Counted from the stretch's first letter, positions 47,133-60,700 are shown. The stretch: 64,000 nucleotides of DNA from Isoetes taiwanensis (GCA_021234155.1 JAJEKV010000075.1:6028908-6092907), one strand, 5' to 3'. A program made the numbers and translations. Notes: generated by a model not told the origin, from the sequence alone.

Positions 47133-48251
47133 TCAAAGTACTTTGAACGGACTTCCACCTAGGGGCAAGCTTCTTGCCAACTCTAACCGAAGTTTGGCTT
47201 GCTTCACCTTGATCTTCAACCAAACGCCATCAGCCGAAATTTGAACTTCACGGTCCGTTAGTTTGCCCGCTACACCTTCCTCATTTAATTTCCTTGCCGC
47301 CAATAAATAACCCCTTTCAGGCCTTCTCCATTTAACGGCTGGTATGGTCTCCCCAATGATCGTTGCGACATTCATCTTTGAGAATAGATAGCGCTGCAGT
47401 ATTCCGGCCAAGCACTGCACTTAATTTGAATTAGCATATTCCGGATGACTTCCTCTGCTTGTAACGATGAAGTGAATGTAATGGCGTGGGGATATTTCAT
47501 CCTTACTTGACTGCTTATTCTACAATATAACTTTCTTTAAGCATGTCTTCACGATCCTATTCTGGCTTTCTTCCGCCCGCCATCTCGCTTGGGATGATAT
47601 GTCGCTCCGCGGAGAGCTTCGCCGAAATTAGTGTTTTAATAGGTCCCGCCAAAGGCAAATAACTTTGAATCCCTATCGATATCTCCGTAGGCATGCCATG
47701 AGCTCAAAAATTTCCTACAAAGACGGTGGATTGGAGCGCGTGTTATTCTCAGGCGGCACAAAAATGCTATCTTAGATGAATCCTATCTACAAACATATCA
47801 TTGGCCCCTGCCTTCTAAGATTCTGTAGGACTGTGATGAAATCCATGCTGGCGACCTCCCACTTCAGACATTTGGAACCCCCAATGGCCTCCGAGAGCAC
47901 CTGAACTGCTGCTCGCTGGTTCCACCACATAACCGCAATCCTTCTAAATATACGCTATCTCCGCATTTTCATTCTGGCCGCGAAGGACCACTTCAAATTC
48001 CTTGAAATAGGTTCCTCATGAAGCCCGGTGATGCCCCCGCTTATTGGGTTGTTATGTGTGTCAGCGAAGACCAACTTCCCAATTCTCGATGATTCGCACA
48101 CACAACTTATGCTTGTGATACAACAAAGCCAGTTTTCATAAGTAATGCTTGAAGGCTTCCCTGCCTTTATCTCTGTTTTGCTTTCCTTAGGGGCATATTT
48201 TCCACACCTCCTGAAGTTCATATCCTGGTAAGACTTCCTAATTTTCGCCAA
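47133..48251 (-). pseudogene. Gypsy integrase
   Basis: Minus strand, right to left. In ORF 47,955-48,251, NNPISGGITGLHEEP corresponds to the H2C2 zinc domain ((H/N)xxxxxGHxG), followed by a tryptophan-containing stretch. Near 47,560-47,610 ATYHPKRDGGRK matches TAYHPQTDGQTE, the core just before the catalytic Glu. In ORF 47,133-47,420, DREVQISADGVWLKI through LPLGGSPFKVL matches the VGDxVWLS...GPFKVL C-terminal domain. It would insert element DNA into the genome. No single open frame. Confidence 0.75.
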
Positions 48252-48920
48252 ATCTACCTCGAAAGAGGGAAATCTGCGATTACAACAAGCGCCCTGTCCT
48301 AGCTGGTTCCCTGAGAGGGTGATCCGCTACAAATATTAGAGTTAGCCAGTTGAGACAATATCAGTGTACCATAATTCCTCCTTTCAAGAAAATTCCATCC
48401 ACCTCCTTTGCCTTAAATTGAGGAGAGTAGAAGAGATATCAAGGCTCGGGATCGGAGATTCACAATCAAAACTTTGTAGAAATAGTGCCTTCCATATCCC
48501 ATCAGCTCAATATATATATATAGTAGGTTCTGATTATGGGGTTGCAGCTGTTCGACGCCGCTCATCTTCTCCTTCGAAACAGAGAAGAGAATTTCACTCT
48601 TCCTTTTCCACTAAAGACCAAGGTTATCTTGCTCCTCGCATTGTTGCTACCAACTTCATTCTGTTTAACTAGAAGAAGAATACACTCAGGTCAAGAAGAG
48701 CCTTCTGAAGTCTCTCTGTTAAGCTTTGGACTTTTCTAACCACAGAACTAATTCATCTTTTCTTGGCTCCAGTGAGGTCCTGTCGCAGGGAATTTTTTTT
48801 TTTTTTTTTTTTTACCTTAGTAAAGTCCTTTCATACAAACTTCCTATAATATCCCACAACCCTAGAGTTTCTTTAACTTCGCTTTACATTCCCTTTGAGC
48901 CGCCAATCAACTATTGCCTC
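48252..48920 (-). pseudogene. Gypsy RNase H region (by position)
   Basis: Lies between RT and integrase as expected for RNase H, but no catalytic motif could be read with confidence. A run of 22 T at 48,789-48,812 interrupts it and could be a retroposed poly(A) or an assembly error. Confidence 0.4.
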
Positions 48921-49570
48921 TATCTTAGATGGATCCGCGGAGATTCCCTGATGTTACCACAGTTTCAAATACCCACCGGCCTGTTGCCAAGGACTTTAGA
49001 GGATTATAACCGAGGTTGCCTCTCTAATTTTTCCAATACTTTCCCCGATTTATTACATTGCTCTCTTTGTTGACCAGTTTAGATTTAGAATGGTTGCTGA
49101 AGAAAATGAATGATACAAACTCATCCAAGTCTCCAAGATGCTATTCATGTGATAAATGTTAGGAGTGTTTAGATTAAATCTAAAGGGTATTATCAGAACT
49201 TAGAAGTGACCATACCGCTTCCGAAAAGCCGTCTTATGGATATCATCCTCTTCTTTTATCCTTATCCGATGGTATCCCTCGACCAAATCACATTTCAAAG
49301 TAGAGAATACCTTTACCCTGTAACTGGTCCATTAGGTCATCTCTTCCTTGGTAATGCATACTTATTCTTTATCAGTCAGCTTAGATTAGCAGCGATAGTC
49401 TATGCACATTCTTAAGCTCCCATCTTTCTTCTTCACAGATAGTAACCAAAGGAGACACACTTGCTCTTATAAACCCTACCAAGCAATTCCCTCGGGTCGG
49501 CTTGAGCTCAATCAATTCGGGTGCTTCATCTCTATGGCTCTATCAGGGTTTAGATCATTTTCACGGTGGA
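48921..49570 (-). pseudogene. Gypsy reverse transcriptase
   Basis: Minus strand: ASVSPLVTICEEE (about 49,428-49,465; family SPVLFVKKKDG), CIDYRC in a shifted frame (near 49,395; family MCIDYR), and DDLMDQLQGKGI (about 49,307-49,343; family IDDLFDQLQGA). Next come a degraded IDLRSGYHQI segment and LDEFVSFIF (near 49,095), the motif-C neighbourhood of FVVVFIDDI in which the catalytic Asp pair cannot be read. Several frameshifts. Confidence 0.78.
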
Positions 49571-50530
49571 TTCGAGCCACCCACACCTCTAAGGTATAAA
49601 CACGGATTTCATCCGAAATACATCCTGAATTTGTAAAATAAGTCTTGCTATCTGCTTGGGTGGTTGATTCCCTTTGGTCACTTCCATCCCGCTATTCGGT
49701 CACATCATTCTCGCATCCTCAAGATGTAGCCCACCTTTCTAAGGTACTTTAGTTTACGAAAGAGATACAATCGCATGGGAGAGGGCTACCTCGCTACCTT
49801 TTTTCTACTTATCAATCCTTATTACACCGTCATTGCCATGGTGGATTTTCGGTTTGTCAGCACTAATTAACGCTTTAGTCGGGTTTCAAGAATTCCATCC
49901 CCACAATAAGACTCTATACCTTCCGATATCCATGACTTCACCCCATTGGCCAATTTAAAGCCCCAATTAAGTCTATGCTGATATCTTCCTTCCTGAAGTT
50001 TAATGCACTGCTTTGCCATAGCTACCGGCCTCATGACGTAACAACATCTTGTTCTTCATTAGGGCAGCCAATCTAGAGATGCAAAATTGTGAGAGCAATT
50101 TCATCTATGAGGACTACATATGGATTATTATTCATAATCCCATCTTGGCCAGCGACGGTCGAATCGACCCTCAATATCATTCTAATTTTAATGTTTGGTA
50201 AGAGTGTGGCACTCTCACCATTTATAGAAGTCTCCGGGGCCTCCTGTTGAGCAGTTGCTTATCCAAATAGCTTTTCCTCGCTAGAATTCCAGAATCCATA
50301 AGCTCTCTCAGCTTTTGGTTTCACATCGTGATGACTTAATGGACACCGGCGCGTTAAAATTCCGGCTAGAAGGCACTGGCGAATTTTTTCATGCATTCCT
50401 GTTCTCTTCCTTCGCGCATCGTCTAGAAGACGTTTCAAGAGCACCGGCCTTCGATGAATTCTCGGTATTATACGGTCCCCAAAAGCTTTGTTCGAATTTT
50501 ACCTTGCCGCCACCGCCGATGGTGTAGCCG
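49571..50530 (-). pseudogene. Gypsy protease/RT-linker region
   Basis: Near 49,930-49,975 the minus strand reads GFKLANGVKSWISEGIES, like the LANG segment downstream of the gypsy aspartic protease active site. The DTGA active-site motif itself was not found. Confidence 0.4.
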
Positions 50531-53500
50531 CCGTTGCTTTACCGATATTGCCCTCTCGAAGCACGCTCAACTCTACCTCCCATAAGGATCGGTTTCATGC
50601 TGGTGCTCCTCTAAACTTAGTGTCTTCGGCCTCGCAACTCCACTAGTTGATTGCTCTTAACAAGCCTCTTGATATTAAGTCGAAATTCAAATCTTCAACA
50701 ATACTCCACCGCCTTCGACATATACTCCAGAACATGAAGCCTAAGCCTCATGAATTTCTAAGATACTTAGTTAACGATAAGCCACCCTGATTCAACCCGG
50801 TAGAATCGGCTGATCTGCCTACTAAGTATGAGACCTGGCAGATAGTGGTTACGAAGCCTTTAAGTCGAAAAGTCTTAAATCGAATTGTTCCTTTTCTAAT
50901 GAAAGGACTGGTATGGTCCCTTTTCCGTTCGATCCTGTCAGTCTGACAGCAGCATTAGAGTAACCTTTCTCTATATATTCTTGTCTTCTTCATACCGTGA
51001 AGAGTTGTAATTTTTCACCCATTTCACGTTTTCATGCTTCAGCTTCCAGGTTCGATCGTTTTTCCGTAGAATCAAGTAGCTTCCTTTGTCTTCCACAATA
51101 CTGAGCCATAGACATTCCATCGCTGGTAGCTTATCCTTCCGTTTTTCACTTTTCCTTTGCCTGAAGCTGCATCGATCGTCTGGATGAGTCATTCTCACTG
51201 AAGAACGATCCGATGAGCCGAGCTTACGACGGCTGGGACTTCCTCGTTCTCCTTTCCTCCTATCCCCGACGTGCTCCTCTCTCAGGGTTGCATAGTTCTC
51301 CCTTTCATTGACTTTCTAGGTTGCCAATTTAAACAAGGTGGAGGTAGAGGTCCATCTTTCTATTCCCATTTGAAGCTGCGGTTATTCCAGTTTATTTGAT
51401 GGTTCGTGATCCGTTCTCATCCATCAAGTAATTTACAGCCTATGTTGATTTGTTCTCCGCATTACTATATCCTCGCTCAAAAATCCTTTCTCTGGTTCTC
51501 TCTCAGCGAACAAATTCCCTGAATGAATCTTCAAGTATGGTCTAGTAGTCGGTTCTCAGATGACGCGACTTGGGAGTTCCTTTACGCAAGGATTGACCGG
51601 TCACTACACAAGTCATTGCTTTATAAATTACATCTATTTTGCTTTATTAATAATTGGTATGGTTAAAGGCAATCGTCTACGAAAATTTCATTTATGAGTC
51701 AAATCATGGTAATACATTAATTCAGATAGGGTGCGCCACTTAATGAAACTGCTACGATAATAATTTTAAGAAAGAGTTACAATGTATTTGCACTATCTGA
51801 ATAAAACGTACCTTCCATCAACGATGTCGCTGAAGAAGTTCTTGATTTTCTTGAATGCGCTGTGCCCTGTCGAAGTTCTCGGCAGATTTCGCTTCGCTTC
51901 GATCCTCCCTTCAATGCCTTTTACACCGTAGGCCGGAGTTCTCGCGCCGCTGTTTCACCACCGGCTGCGCGCATCCCCGAGGTGGCTCCCTTGGCGCAGC
52001 TCGAGGGCTACCGCTCTTTCTAGTAGGCGAATATGGTCCATTCGGCTGATCTATCTTGGCATGCCGCCAAACCCCGTAGTGCTAAGTAAGGAGCCACTCC
52101 ATTCTTCACCCTGAAGAACTTTGTGAAAGACTATCATCCGCCCCCGCTAAGGGCCGAAGATAAATACCCAGCGGGATTTACCCCGTGGTGGCCTCTCGCG
52201 GGTTCTCGCGGCTCTCCTCGCGAGCTGCCCATTTTGTAAGATAACGACATATTGAAGATCTCTTCGGTGCCTCCACATTGTTGCTGCGCTTCCGTGATTA
52301 ATGCCGCTAGATGCTTCACGCATCTGCCAGCGGAGCGGATCGGTTGGCTTGAACTTGGGCCTCTTCCTAGCTGTGGCTAACTCATGGATTTCTGAATTCC
52401 TCCTCGAATGCCCGTTGCCGCTAAGCTGGTAAACATTCGCTTTATTCATGGTATGCCCGATATCCGGCCATAAGCTCGCATAGAGTGCGTCGCCGCTACC
52501 TCCCCTTGAGATCTCCTCGTAGGAGTAGTCGGCGAAGTCGCCACCGTCTCGCGTAATTAGGCCTAGGAGCTCGCCAACTCGTCTCCTTCCTGGCAAATAG
52601 AAGGTTAAGGATGTCGGTGGCTTAATATGTACTCCTCGCAATGATGATCACCGGGTGAGGGCTGCGGATAATTCCATTGGCGGCCCGAAGTCTTTAGCAC
52701 CTCCTCGCCGAAGCTAGACGCCTTCCATCCTTCTTTGCCTCCTATCTCTGGAATTTTGTTCTCCTCTTCCTCGTGAATCCTTCAAAAGCTCATTAACTGC
52801 GAATCGAGGTGTTTTGAGGGAGCCGTATTCGTGATCTCGCCGCTTCGATCCGGTGGATACCTAATCGTCAGTTTAGCAAGTCGAGGTGCTAAACCAAGGG
52901 TTGAATCAATGGTTTCGCTTCAAGTTAGTTGACTCCGCCTCGGTGCATCGCATGAACAAGGCTAAAGCTGCCTCGGTTTGAGATGCACTCCATGTCATAG
53001 TGTTTATGTCATGTAGTCCGCATGTTTCTGGTTCTATCCTTATCTTCACTTGTTCGATCCTCACCCAATGCAAGCTTCTGGGCAAGAGTGTCTAAGAAAA
53101 CCCATTTCCTCCCCTTTAGGTGTTTAACCTCTGGTAGAATGGGGCTGCATCATATTATGATGTCGTATGGAGTTCTGTTATAGCTTAGCGATCAAAGAGA
53201 TGATCAAAGACATGAAAGGCTTGTTTACAGAAAATCACTGATGTGATTGCGAGTCATTATACCAATTCAACAGTTTGATGGTGCCATTGACAGCAGAGAT
53301 GGCTGCAATTTGCCATTAGATAAAGGCAAAGAGCTAGAAAATCAGTATAGAGAGACTTTATAGAAATTGATAATGAGGGCCCTTTTATGTATCAGGGTGC
53401 CCTGTTCTTGCGGTAATGTTGTTTCCGATAGGGCGCATCGAATCTATGGCTTAGTATGAATCTAATGATATATCGCGAAGTGCAATTCTAAACAAAACAA

Positions 53501-55536
53501 AGCAAAGAAACAATCTATATGCATGCTAGTAAAATTGGTCAACTTAGTAAGTAGGCTTAAATCGAGTGGCTGCCATGCCGATGGCTTCCGCGGTCGTTGG
53601 TGGTTTTATGCATCCATTTCCTCGGTTATTCCGACTTTAGCGAAGAGTTTTGTGGAATTAAAAAGATCCTAACATGACTCTGTATGATTCGAATCTCTAC
53701 CTTAGTAACTTTGTTACTTTAATTTGATGGATTAGCGAGGGCAAATAACTTAGTTCGCAAGGTTTTGCTAAGAAATCGGTTCTGCTGCTAAGCGCTGCAT
53801 GGGTTTTAATGCGACGTAACTTGCTTTTGCCAATTCCTGCAATTTTGACCAGTTGCCAGGATTTCTTAACTAACCAATTTCTTTCATCATCTCACCTTTA
53901 CGGTCAAAAACTAAAATCCAAAATTTGAGCTACTTAAACACATTTTCATGCAAGAATTAAGATCGCTTTAGTATGTAATTAGATCGGTAGGAAAATCTAC
54001 AAGCGATGGATTTGAACAAAAAATTCGCATCTTCAAGGGTATTCCCGCGATGCGACGCGCTTAATTATATCCTATATCAGGTCACCCCCTTTCGATGGAT
54101 CAGCGCAGTAGGTTCCCTTCGAACAACCGGTGAGCCGCCCGGCCGCTGCCCTTAACACTGAAAGCCAGAGCTTATCGCCAATTTGCGAATATGATTTATT
54201 CTGATCAATTCTTCGCATGAGCCGATTAAACGGCAGTTCTTTTCCAATCGATTAGCGCAATCGCTGAGTGCCTTACCCCCAGCGAAAACTCTAAGCGCAA
54301 GCGGAGTTGCGGGCCCCATGGTGACCTTCAGTCTCGGTTAGTGCGGGCGCGAATGCGCTTTGGTATCGGCCTCCATGGTGCGTTGGATCGGTTTACAGTT
54401 AATTAATCATCATTATACCCTCATTCAATCGACGTAGATGAGGGATGTTTTAGCGCTGGTAGAGGCGTCCTCTTCCGCTTAAGGCTCGCTGGCCTGGCTT
54501 TGCTGAATCAATTTGGTTTCAGCCACAATCGGGTAAGGTGGTCTTGGGTCCTCCTCCTTCTTCTAATCTCTTATCCACTCCATTTTCCCGGCCGGAGGCT
54601 CGATCAATTTAATGTCCTACGAGTATTGCTGCTTTTCTTTGTCCTCGCCAGCCGCCAAGTAGCCCGCTCCTGTTTCTTTTCGCTACCTCTTTCTTCGGGC
54701 TCCAAGAATCTCTTTTTGTTCTTCTCTTGGCGCCAAGGCCCCGCTTCCTTTCTACTCCGCTGGCTGATCGCTTTTTCACTCTTTACTTTGGGGAGTCGAG
54801 GTCTGAAATGGCTTGTGACTACGGCCTTCCTCGAAAGTACCGCTGATTAACCGGGCTGGCTGACTCTCCTCTAATCGTGGAAGCGAGTCTGCTGGTGATG
54901 AGGGAAGCCCCTTCTGGGTCGGTTGTTCGGGATCTTCTTCTTCACATGGTCCGGCCGCCAGTTTATCGTAGAGTGCTCCGTCAGTCCGCTTCGGGTCGCT
55001 CTTGGTTCTGCTTCATACCAACGGTCTGTCCGGGTGACGGTTGATCAAGAGAGATATGGAGGAAAGTTTGGGGTGAGGTCGGATATTTAAAGAGATGGCC
55101 CCGGTGAATACTCTCCACCATATTGTGGGCCCACCACAGTCCACAATTTATAGTACCCTTTATTATTAATGTATTTGAATTTTAACATGAGGTATACCAA
55201 AAACTGCATTACAATCTTTAAATCCTTTTCAAATTTCCTAATGGCTGGAGGCATCATGGATTGGTTTATTTTCTACCTGCCTCCATTAGATGATCTTTCA
55301 ATCCATTTTAAGTAGAAATTTGATGCAGATGCATAATCTCCAATCTAACGCATTTAGAAGGAATTTGACTCGCTTATCTTTCGTTTAACATCTTAATCCC
55401 ACTCTGACCCACTACCTAGAGAAAAAAATTTCCCCTATTTCTCGTTCAATGGTGGAAATGTTTATTTCACACCCTATGGCCTCAAGTAGACTACTTTCAT
55501 GGTCATGGTCGTTAAATTTGGTCAACCAAGAACATC
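50531..55536 (-). other. Gypsy interior, gag side and leader, not resolved
   Basis: gag should lie here. The longest minus-strand ORF (52,147-52,641, 164 codons) has no readable capsid or zinc-knuckle motif. A plus-strand 116-codon ORF (54,500-54,850) is leucine- and serine-rich without domain identity. 53,100-53,400 looks less CpG-rich than its surroundings and could be a separate insertion. Confidence 0.3.
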
Positions 55537-55547
55537 GCCCGATACCA
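55537..55547 (-). other. Primer-binding site of the gypsy element
   Basis: Plus strand GCCCGATACCA adjoins the 5' LTR. It equals the plant initiator-Met tRNA site GCTCTGATACCA (complement of TGGTATCAGAGC) with TCTG replaced by CCG, the same CTG-to-CG change seen elsewhere. Confidence 0.65.
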
Positions 55548-57151
55548 TTAGACGCCCTCGCTAAACATACCGCACACCGGCAGAAATCCCATCCGGGCTT
55601 AACAACCGCGACGGGTCTTCGGCTTCCACCCCGACTTGAGGTGACTCTTAGCAGCGGGATGGAACACGGCGTTCTTTATACAATTTTCCCCTATGGGTCT
55701 TTGCGGTAATGCAAGCCGCATAACACGCCGAATTCAGTAATCAGCATCAAACATATAAATACTACCGAAGGGTAGCATCACATTATTATACTGCATATAG
55801 ATGATAAGCACAAACCGTAAAACATGAGAGCTCACCGTGCCCGACCATAAGGAGAATACACCGACCGCTGTGGCCCTCAAGATAGATGGCGGCAGACGGT
55901 TAGCGGCAATGGCGGTATCGGTGAAATAAATATTGGTTAACACTCCATCCGCTTCCCGCATACTTTGCGCATATAATCGCTCGCATGACTCTAGCCTTCC
56001 GGAGACGCAATCCCATGGCATCACCCATCGTGACTACCCGTGCCGTATCTCCTCGTCCGGGATGAGGCGTGAAGGGTTGCATTCCTCTTCCTGTGGTCTA
56101 GGAGGTTCCGCGGCGCTTATGACTTGACGACACGACATCTTCGCACTGACTTAACCCCCAAAACGAGCTGCTTAACACTTGCGTGCTTCGAGAGAGTGCG
56201 TACACACCATTGCCTGAGGTGTCTTTTAATTCCATGCTCGCCCACTGGCAAGGACTCAATTATAAGCCCAGCCCACCGCGGATCCCTCAAGCTCCTTATA
56301 ATTCCCAAGCAGTGATCCCCTCCCTCCACATTCCCTCTCAGCCCTGCTTATGTGGTACCGGCCATAATATAGCCCCTTAGAGAGTCCGGTGTGGGGGTTC
56401 CCTATGCATCAAAGCCGTGACTCCATTGTGAACTAAGGGTTCTACTCTTAGAGCATACTACATATGGCCCTATAGGTCTCTACCCCTTCCCAATACAAGA
56501 GGAGCAAACATGATCAACCAACATCACATAATCATCATATCAAGCGAGAATAATCATGAGAAGAACATCTTAACCTAATCATACAAATCTAACTAATGGT
56601 TAGGTTCCTTGGATTAGGTTCAAGATGTCAATATGTGGGTTCTAGGGATGGCTCTACTCTAGATATACAAGATAACAGCATATCCGAATGCTAACTCCAA
56701 GATAAGCTATCACAACTACCACCCCACATACCGCCTCCTGATGTTTCCTCCAGGATCCAGAAGCTCTATGGTTCGACTCATCGATGCCGCCCTGCTCCAA
56801 GAACGAAGCTCCACCCTCGTCAGTCGCCGCACTGCCCATGCCACGTTGAATCCATGTTCAAACGGGTTTCGAACGAAATAGGGTGCGCTCTCGGTTAGCT
56901 GGAAAGAGGCCTAGGTTAGGCTTGTAGCCCATAAGTTAGGGTCCACCTAGATGACGGCAACCAACGTGAGTCCCGTGGCGGCCCCAACAGGTTAAGCACA
57001 CGCGGATAATGGTTTGTCTTGATGGTTAGCCGTTTGAGGATAACCCAGCCTGCCTCGAAAATACAATCTGGCGGTATACGCTTGAAGATAGATTCTTTAT
57101 AGGTGATCTGATCTAGAATATTTATTCATGGCGAGCATTCCTCGACCGTCA
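55548..57151 (-). repeat. 5' LTR of the gypsy element
   Basis: Pairs with 44,324-45,918 in direct orientation, about 1.6 kb. Divergence from the left LTR is high and is concentrated at CAG/CTG triplets. Confidence 0.85.
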
Positions 57152-57720
57152 CAATTTAAATGGATGAGGTTTTGAATGATTGCTTTAGCATTGAATAATG
57201 CTTCGCGACTTTAATTTGTGATGGAAACTTCCAGCCGCCGGTTGGATATCCATAGGTGCCTGGCATGAACATTTCCCTCATAGGTAAGATGAGCAGCTTC
57301 GCATTGCAAACACTGTTAATAAAAATCACCAAGAAGAATGACATCTCAAGTATTTGATTGCGCGAATCATCAGATCGCTCTTCATCGTGGATCCACATCA
57401 TATTTGTATTTCAAAAGGAGGATTACGACGTAGGTAGAAAAGTAAATACGCACAATAAAATCGGGCTCTACCATTTGAGCAAATGGAGCTTCGGACCCTA
57501 TTGAGATTTATCGATGCAACACATTGAGGTTAGGCGGTATATGAGGGTACGTAGGACAATCTCTTTTCGGTATTGAGATCCTCACCTAAGTAACCTAAAA
57601 AAGCGTGGGGCTGGGGACGTATCAGTTGTGCATTCTTTAGTAATAATGATGTCCATTCTAGAAGTCAATATGCACGTAAGATGAATCGTGATTGGGATTG
57701 TACATTTGTACAATCATCAA
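57152..57720 (-). pseudogene. LINE-D endonuclease fragment beside unit copy 3, right of the gypsy insertion
   Basis: Shares CATAGGTAAGATGAG, ACCAAGAAGAATGACATCTC, TCAAGTATTTG and TCTACCATTTGAGCAA with 36,500-36,780. The GDFN-coding part is frameshifted. Continues across the gypsy element at 44,323. The 36-bp block duplicated at 36,938 is single here (57,650). Confidence 0.65.
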
Positions 57721-57729
57721 TAGTGTTGA

Positions 57730-60700
57730 CGAATGAGTGTTAATACGAATTCATGAAGTTACCCAATCTCTAATTACCCCTATGGTGAGCCTTAGGAAGA
57801 TATAATATAGTTACCTTATATTCTACTTATGTACGATCACATGGAGGGCATTAAGACCTTGTATGTAATTAGAATGAAAGTTTGCGTGAGGTTTATTGCA
57901 GTAAATGTTATAGGGTATCTATCTCCCTCAACATCGATTCCCTATGCTCCATTGCCATCCTCGGTTTAATCTATAGGGGAAGCTCAACACCTAGCGCCTT
58001 TATAAACGTTATATGACTTTGAAATAAGATGTTGTAATTCCTTTATAAAATCAATATCCATCAGTTACAAAGGAACGGGATTCCACAAGCTTCCAATAAC
58101 GTATACGGTTCCAACTGCATCAGTTCATAATGGGCATCTTTAAGTGCATAAGATATAACTCTTCCATACATGTTTTGTATTAAAGAATAGCGTAACATAC
58201 ATTAATGACAAAACATAACAAGTATCTTGCTGAATATTCTCTTTGTCAGGCATATTTTCGTTTGAAGCGAGCATAGAAAACATGTCGGGCCTAATTTTTG
58301 CCAACGTGAACTTCGATAGATATGCATGGCACCTAAAAACAAACATGCAGAAAAATCGGCCTCCTCAAGAATTGAGAGAGTTAAAACTTCAGGAAGGAAG
58401 TTTCAGATTCAAGGATATGCGTAGATTTCAGAATAGAATGAAGGCGATGAAATCCTCATGAGGATAGCCATTAGCACCTATAAGCTCTTAGCTCGGGAAT
58501 GAAAGAGCCAGATAACACCCATTCCTGCTAGTGGTGATCAGATCTTTCATAATCAGACGGCCATGATGCTAAGCCGCTTAGCCCTCGTAGGATGCTATCA
58601 TAGCTCTAACGTCTCTCAGGTCCAAATTTTATTGTTCTGACTTATCAAGCTCATGGTTAGAGCTAATTACTGGAGCCCGAATGATATTCCACCACGCTTC
58701 GCATCAGAACACTTCGCCGCTTTTACTTCGTGCCCGCAACTTGAATTCTCTGCTTTAATCGCTTGGTTGCTGGCGACAATTTAGTCCTCACCTTTATTTC
58801 ATAATGGGTAGTACCTACCTATAGAAGTGAAACTATCATGGCATTCCTTAACTCGCCCTTCATTTTTCCAATAAGAGCCGCTACTTTTCCAATGCCGCCC
58901 GGAGGACGTGATGATGAGGGAAGTTAACTCCCCGAGGATTTGTATGATTCCTCCCATTATAGGAAGCTGTCTCAATAGTTTCGGCCTAAAATGTTGCGGG
59001 CGTTTTGATTGCAGCCCCGCCCATAATATTTGGTTTGGAATAAAGCGAAAGTCCAATTGTGAGGGTTGTGCATCATTGGGAGCCAAAGGTACCGTGTTAT
59101 ATCCTCTTCTAACTTTGCTCTTTCATTATCAGCGATAAGTTTGTAATGCCTGAATTTTCTTCCCACCCCGGCATCAACCGAGAAGGATAAGCATTTACCT
59201 TTACAGGCTTGCCTCGAGTATCACCAATTGATACCGCTACCGACCGCCTCCCACCAGAAACGAGCCATACAATATTCGCATCCGTGATTCACGCTAAAGA
59301 GGCGCTGGATGCCGACATTCTCACAGAAGCCACAAACGCCACCACTTCGCCCTTTGACATCCCAAGATGTCAAAATATGTATTGGTAAGGTAGTCGGGTA
59401 GCAAACTCTACAAGCAGTCCTCATACCTCTCAGCCTCGATCCATTTCAAAGAGCCCCAGTGGGGAAGAAATGACGACCCAATCTTCTGAACTTCACGCAG
59501 AAACAAATGGCATGTTGTAGATAATTCGTCAATGATAGATATTAAATCAGAGTCTTTGATATGTCTTTTTCCTAGCGATTCTCAAGATCACTTCGAACAT
59601 AGCCCTCCATCTCCCGAAACACTTTCCACATCTTGTATGGTGAGATCTTGGGCTTCATTCGGTGATAGTTTTGGCAAATTGCCTTTGTCTTTCCTCCATG
59701 GGGCAGAAACTTCGCGACCAGTGGCACTCCCCCAATTCCTTGTCAATTAACTTCGCATTATTCTCATCTGATCGGTAGCAGCATAATCGTTCCTTAAATG
59801 GTGCTCCTATGAACTTCCTTTATCAAAATCGGGGATGTAAATTTTCCCGCGACTGGATGCCGTAATGTAGCTTACGTAATTCATTGGCGATAAAAAGCAC
59901 AATTCCATGACTTGGTTAGGTCCCTAATAACGAAGCCAGACGGCAATAATTAGTAGTCCAAGTCCCACCGCTTCTAACCCAGATTTCCCCGCGGATCGCC
60001 TTACCATCAAGCAAATCAATGATTTACGAGAAAGCTTCGATTTCACTGGCGGCCCGCTAACATGGACGCATTTAGTCTGTGGTTCCTTATATGCCTTCAA
60101 GGCCACTTTGTCGGTATAACCTTCAACGCATAGCCCCTTCCTCTACAAGGAACAAACATGTTGTACTTCTGTATTAAAGCTGCCATTCCCTTTACAATAA
60201 TGTATCCTGATCTCTTCGCTTGGTTTGCGACGCCTGCATGCCAACCAAACTCGAGCAAAGCTAATTCCTCGACCTCGCGAATCAAGCAGGTAGCCTTAGG
60301 ACTTCTCACAAAAAAAGAAAGAATAGACGAAGGGAGCATGATAAGGAAACAAAATCTAAATCATGCGAGACCATAAATAGCGAGAACTCTCCAGGAGAAA
60401 CTTCCGAGCGATGGTGAATTTAAAATGTAAAACTTCGACCTAATGTAATATATAGATTTATCTCTCTTTGCTTTAAGTTGAGTTTGACCAGGAAGTATTT
60501 GTTCCACGCAAGAAAGCGACTACAAGCAAGCGGGCCCCGATTATTTACTCTAGAACAAGATCTACAAACTTTATGAATAAGAATAGATATGGGTGGTTAA
60601 CCGCATCAGAGTCTAAGTGCGCACAGTATTCACAATAAATCGCATCACATATTCCGCACTATAAGCGATCATGTACCAACTAATTCTGGGCGTGTCTATT

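Larger units (their letters stand above)
44324..57151 (-). mobile_element. Ty3/gypsy LTR retrotransposon, about 12.8 kb, minus strand
   Basis: Two direct long repeats, 44,324-45,918 and about 55,548-57,151, flank a 9.6-kb interior. Gypsy protease-like, reverse transcriptase and integrase motifs run there from right to left. A primer-binding site adjoins the right LTR and a purine tract (minus strand) adjoins the left LTR, so the right LTR is the 5' LTR. pol order RT then integrase is Ty3/gypsy. Possible target-site duplications CAAAA and CAATT agree at three of five bases, so they are unproven. All frames are broken, partly by the CAG/CTG-to-CG changes. The interior is longer than usual and may hide a further insertion between 50.5 and 55.5 kb. 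Confidence 0.85.

Noticed and set aside
52147-52641. 164-codon minus-strand ORF as gypsy gag
   Set aside because: Position fits gag, but neither a capsid core nor a zinc knuckle is readable and the region is CpG-distorted, so I did not name it.
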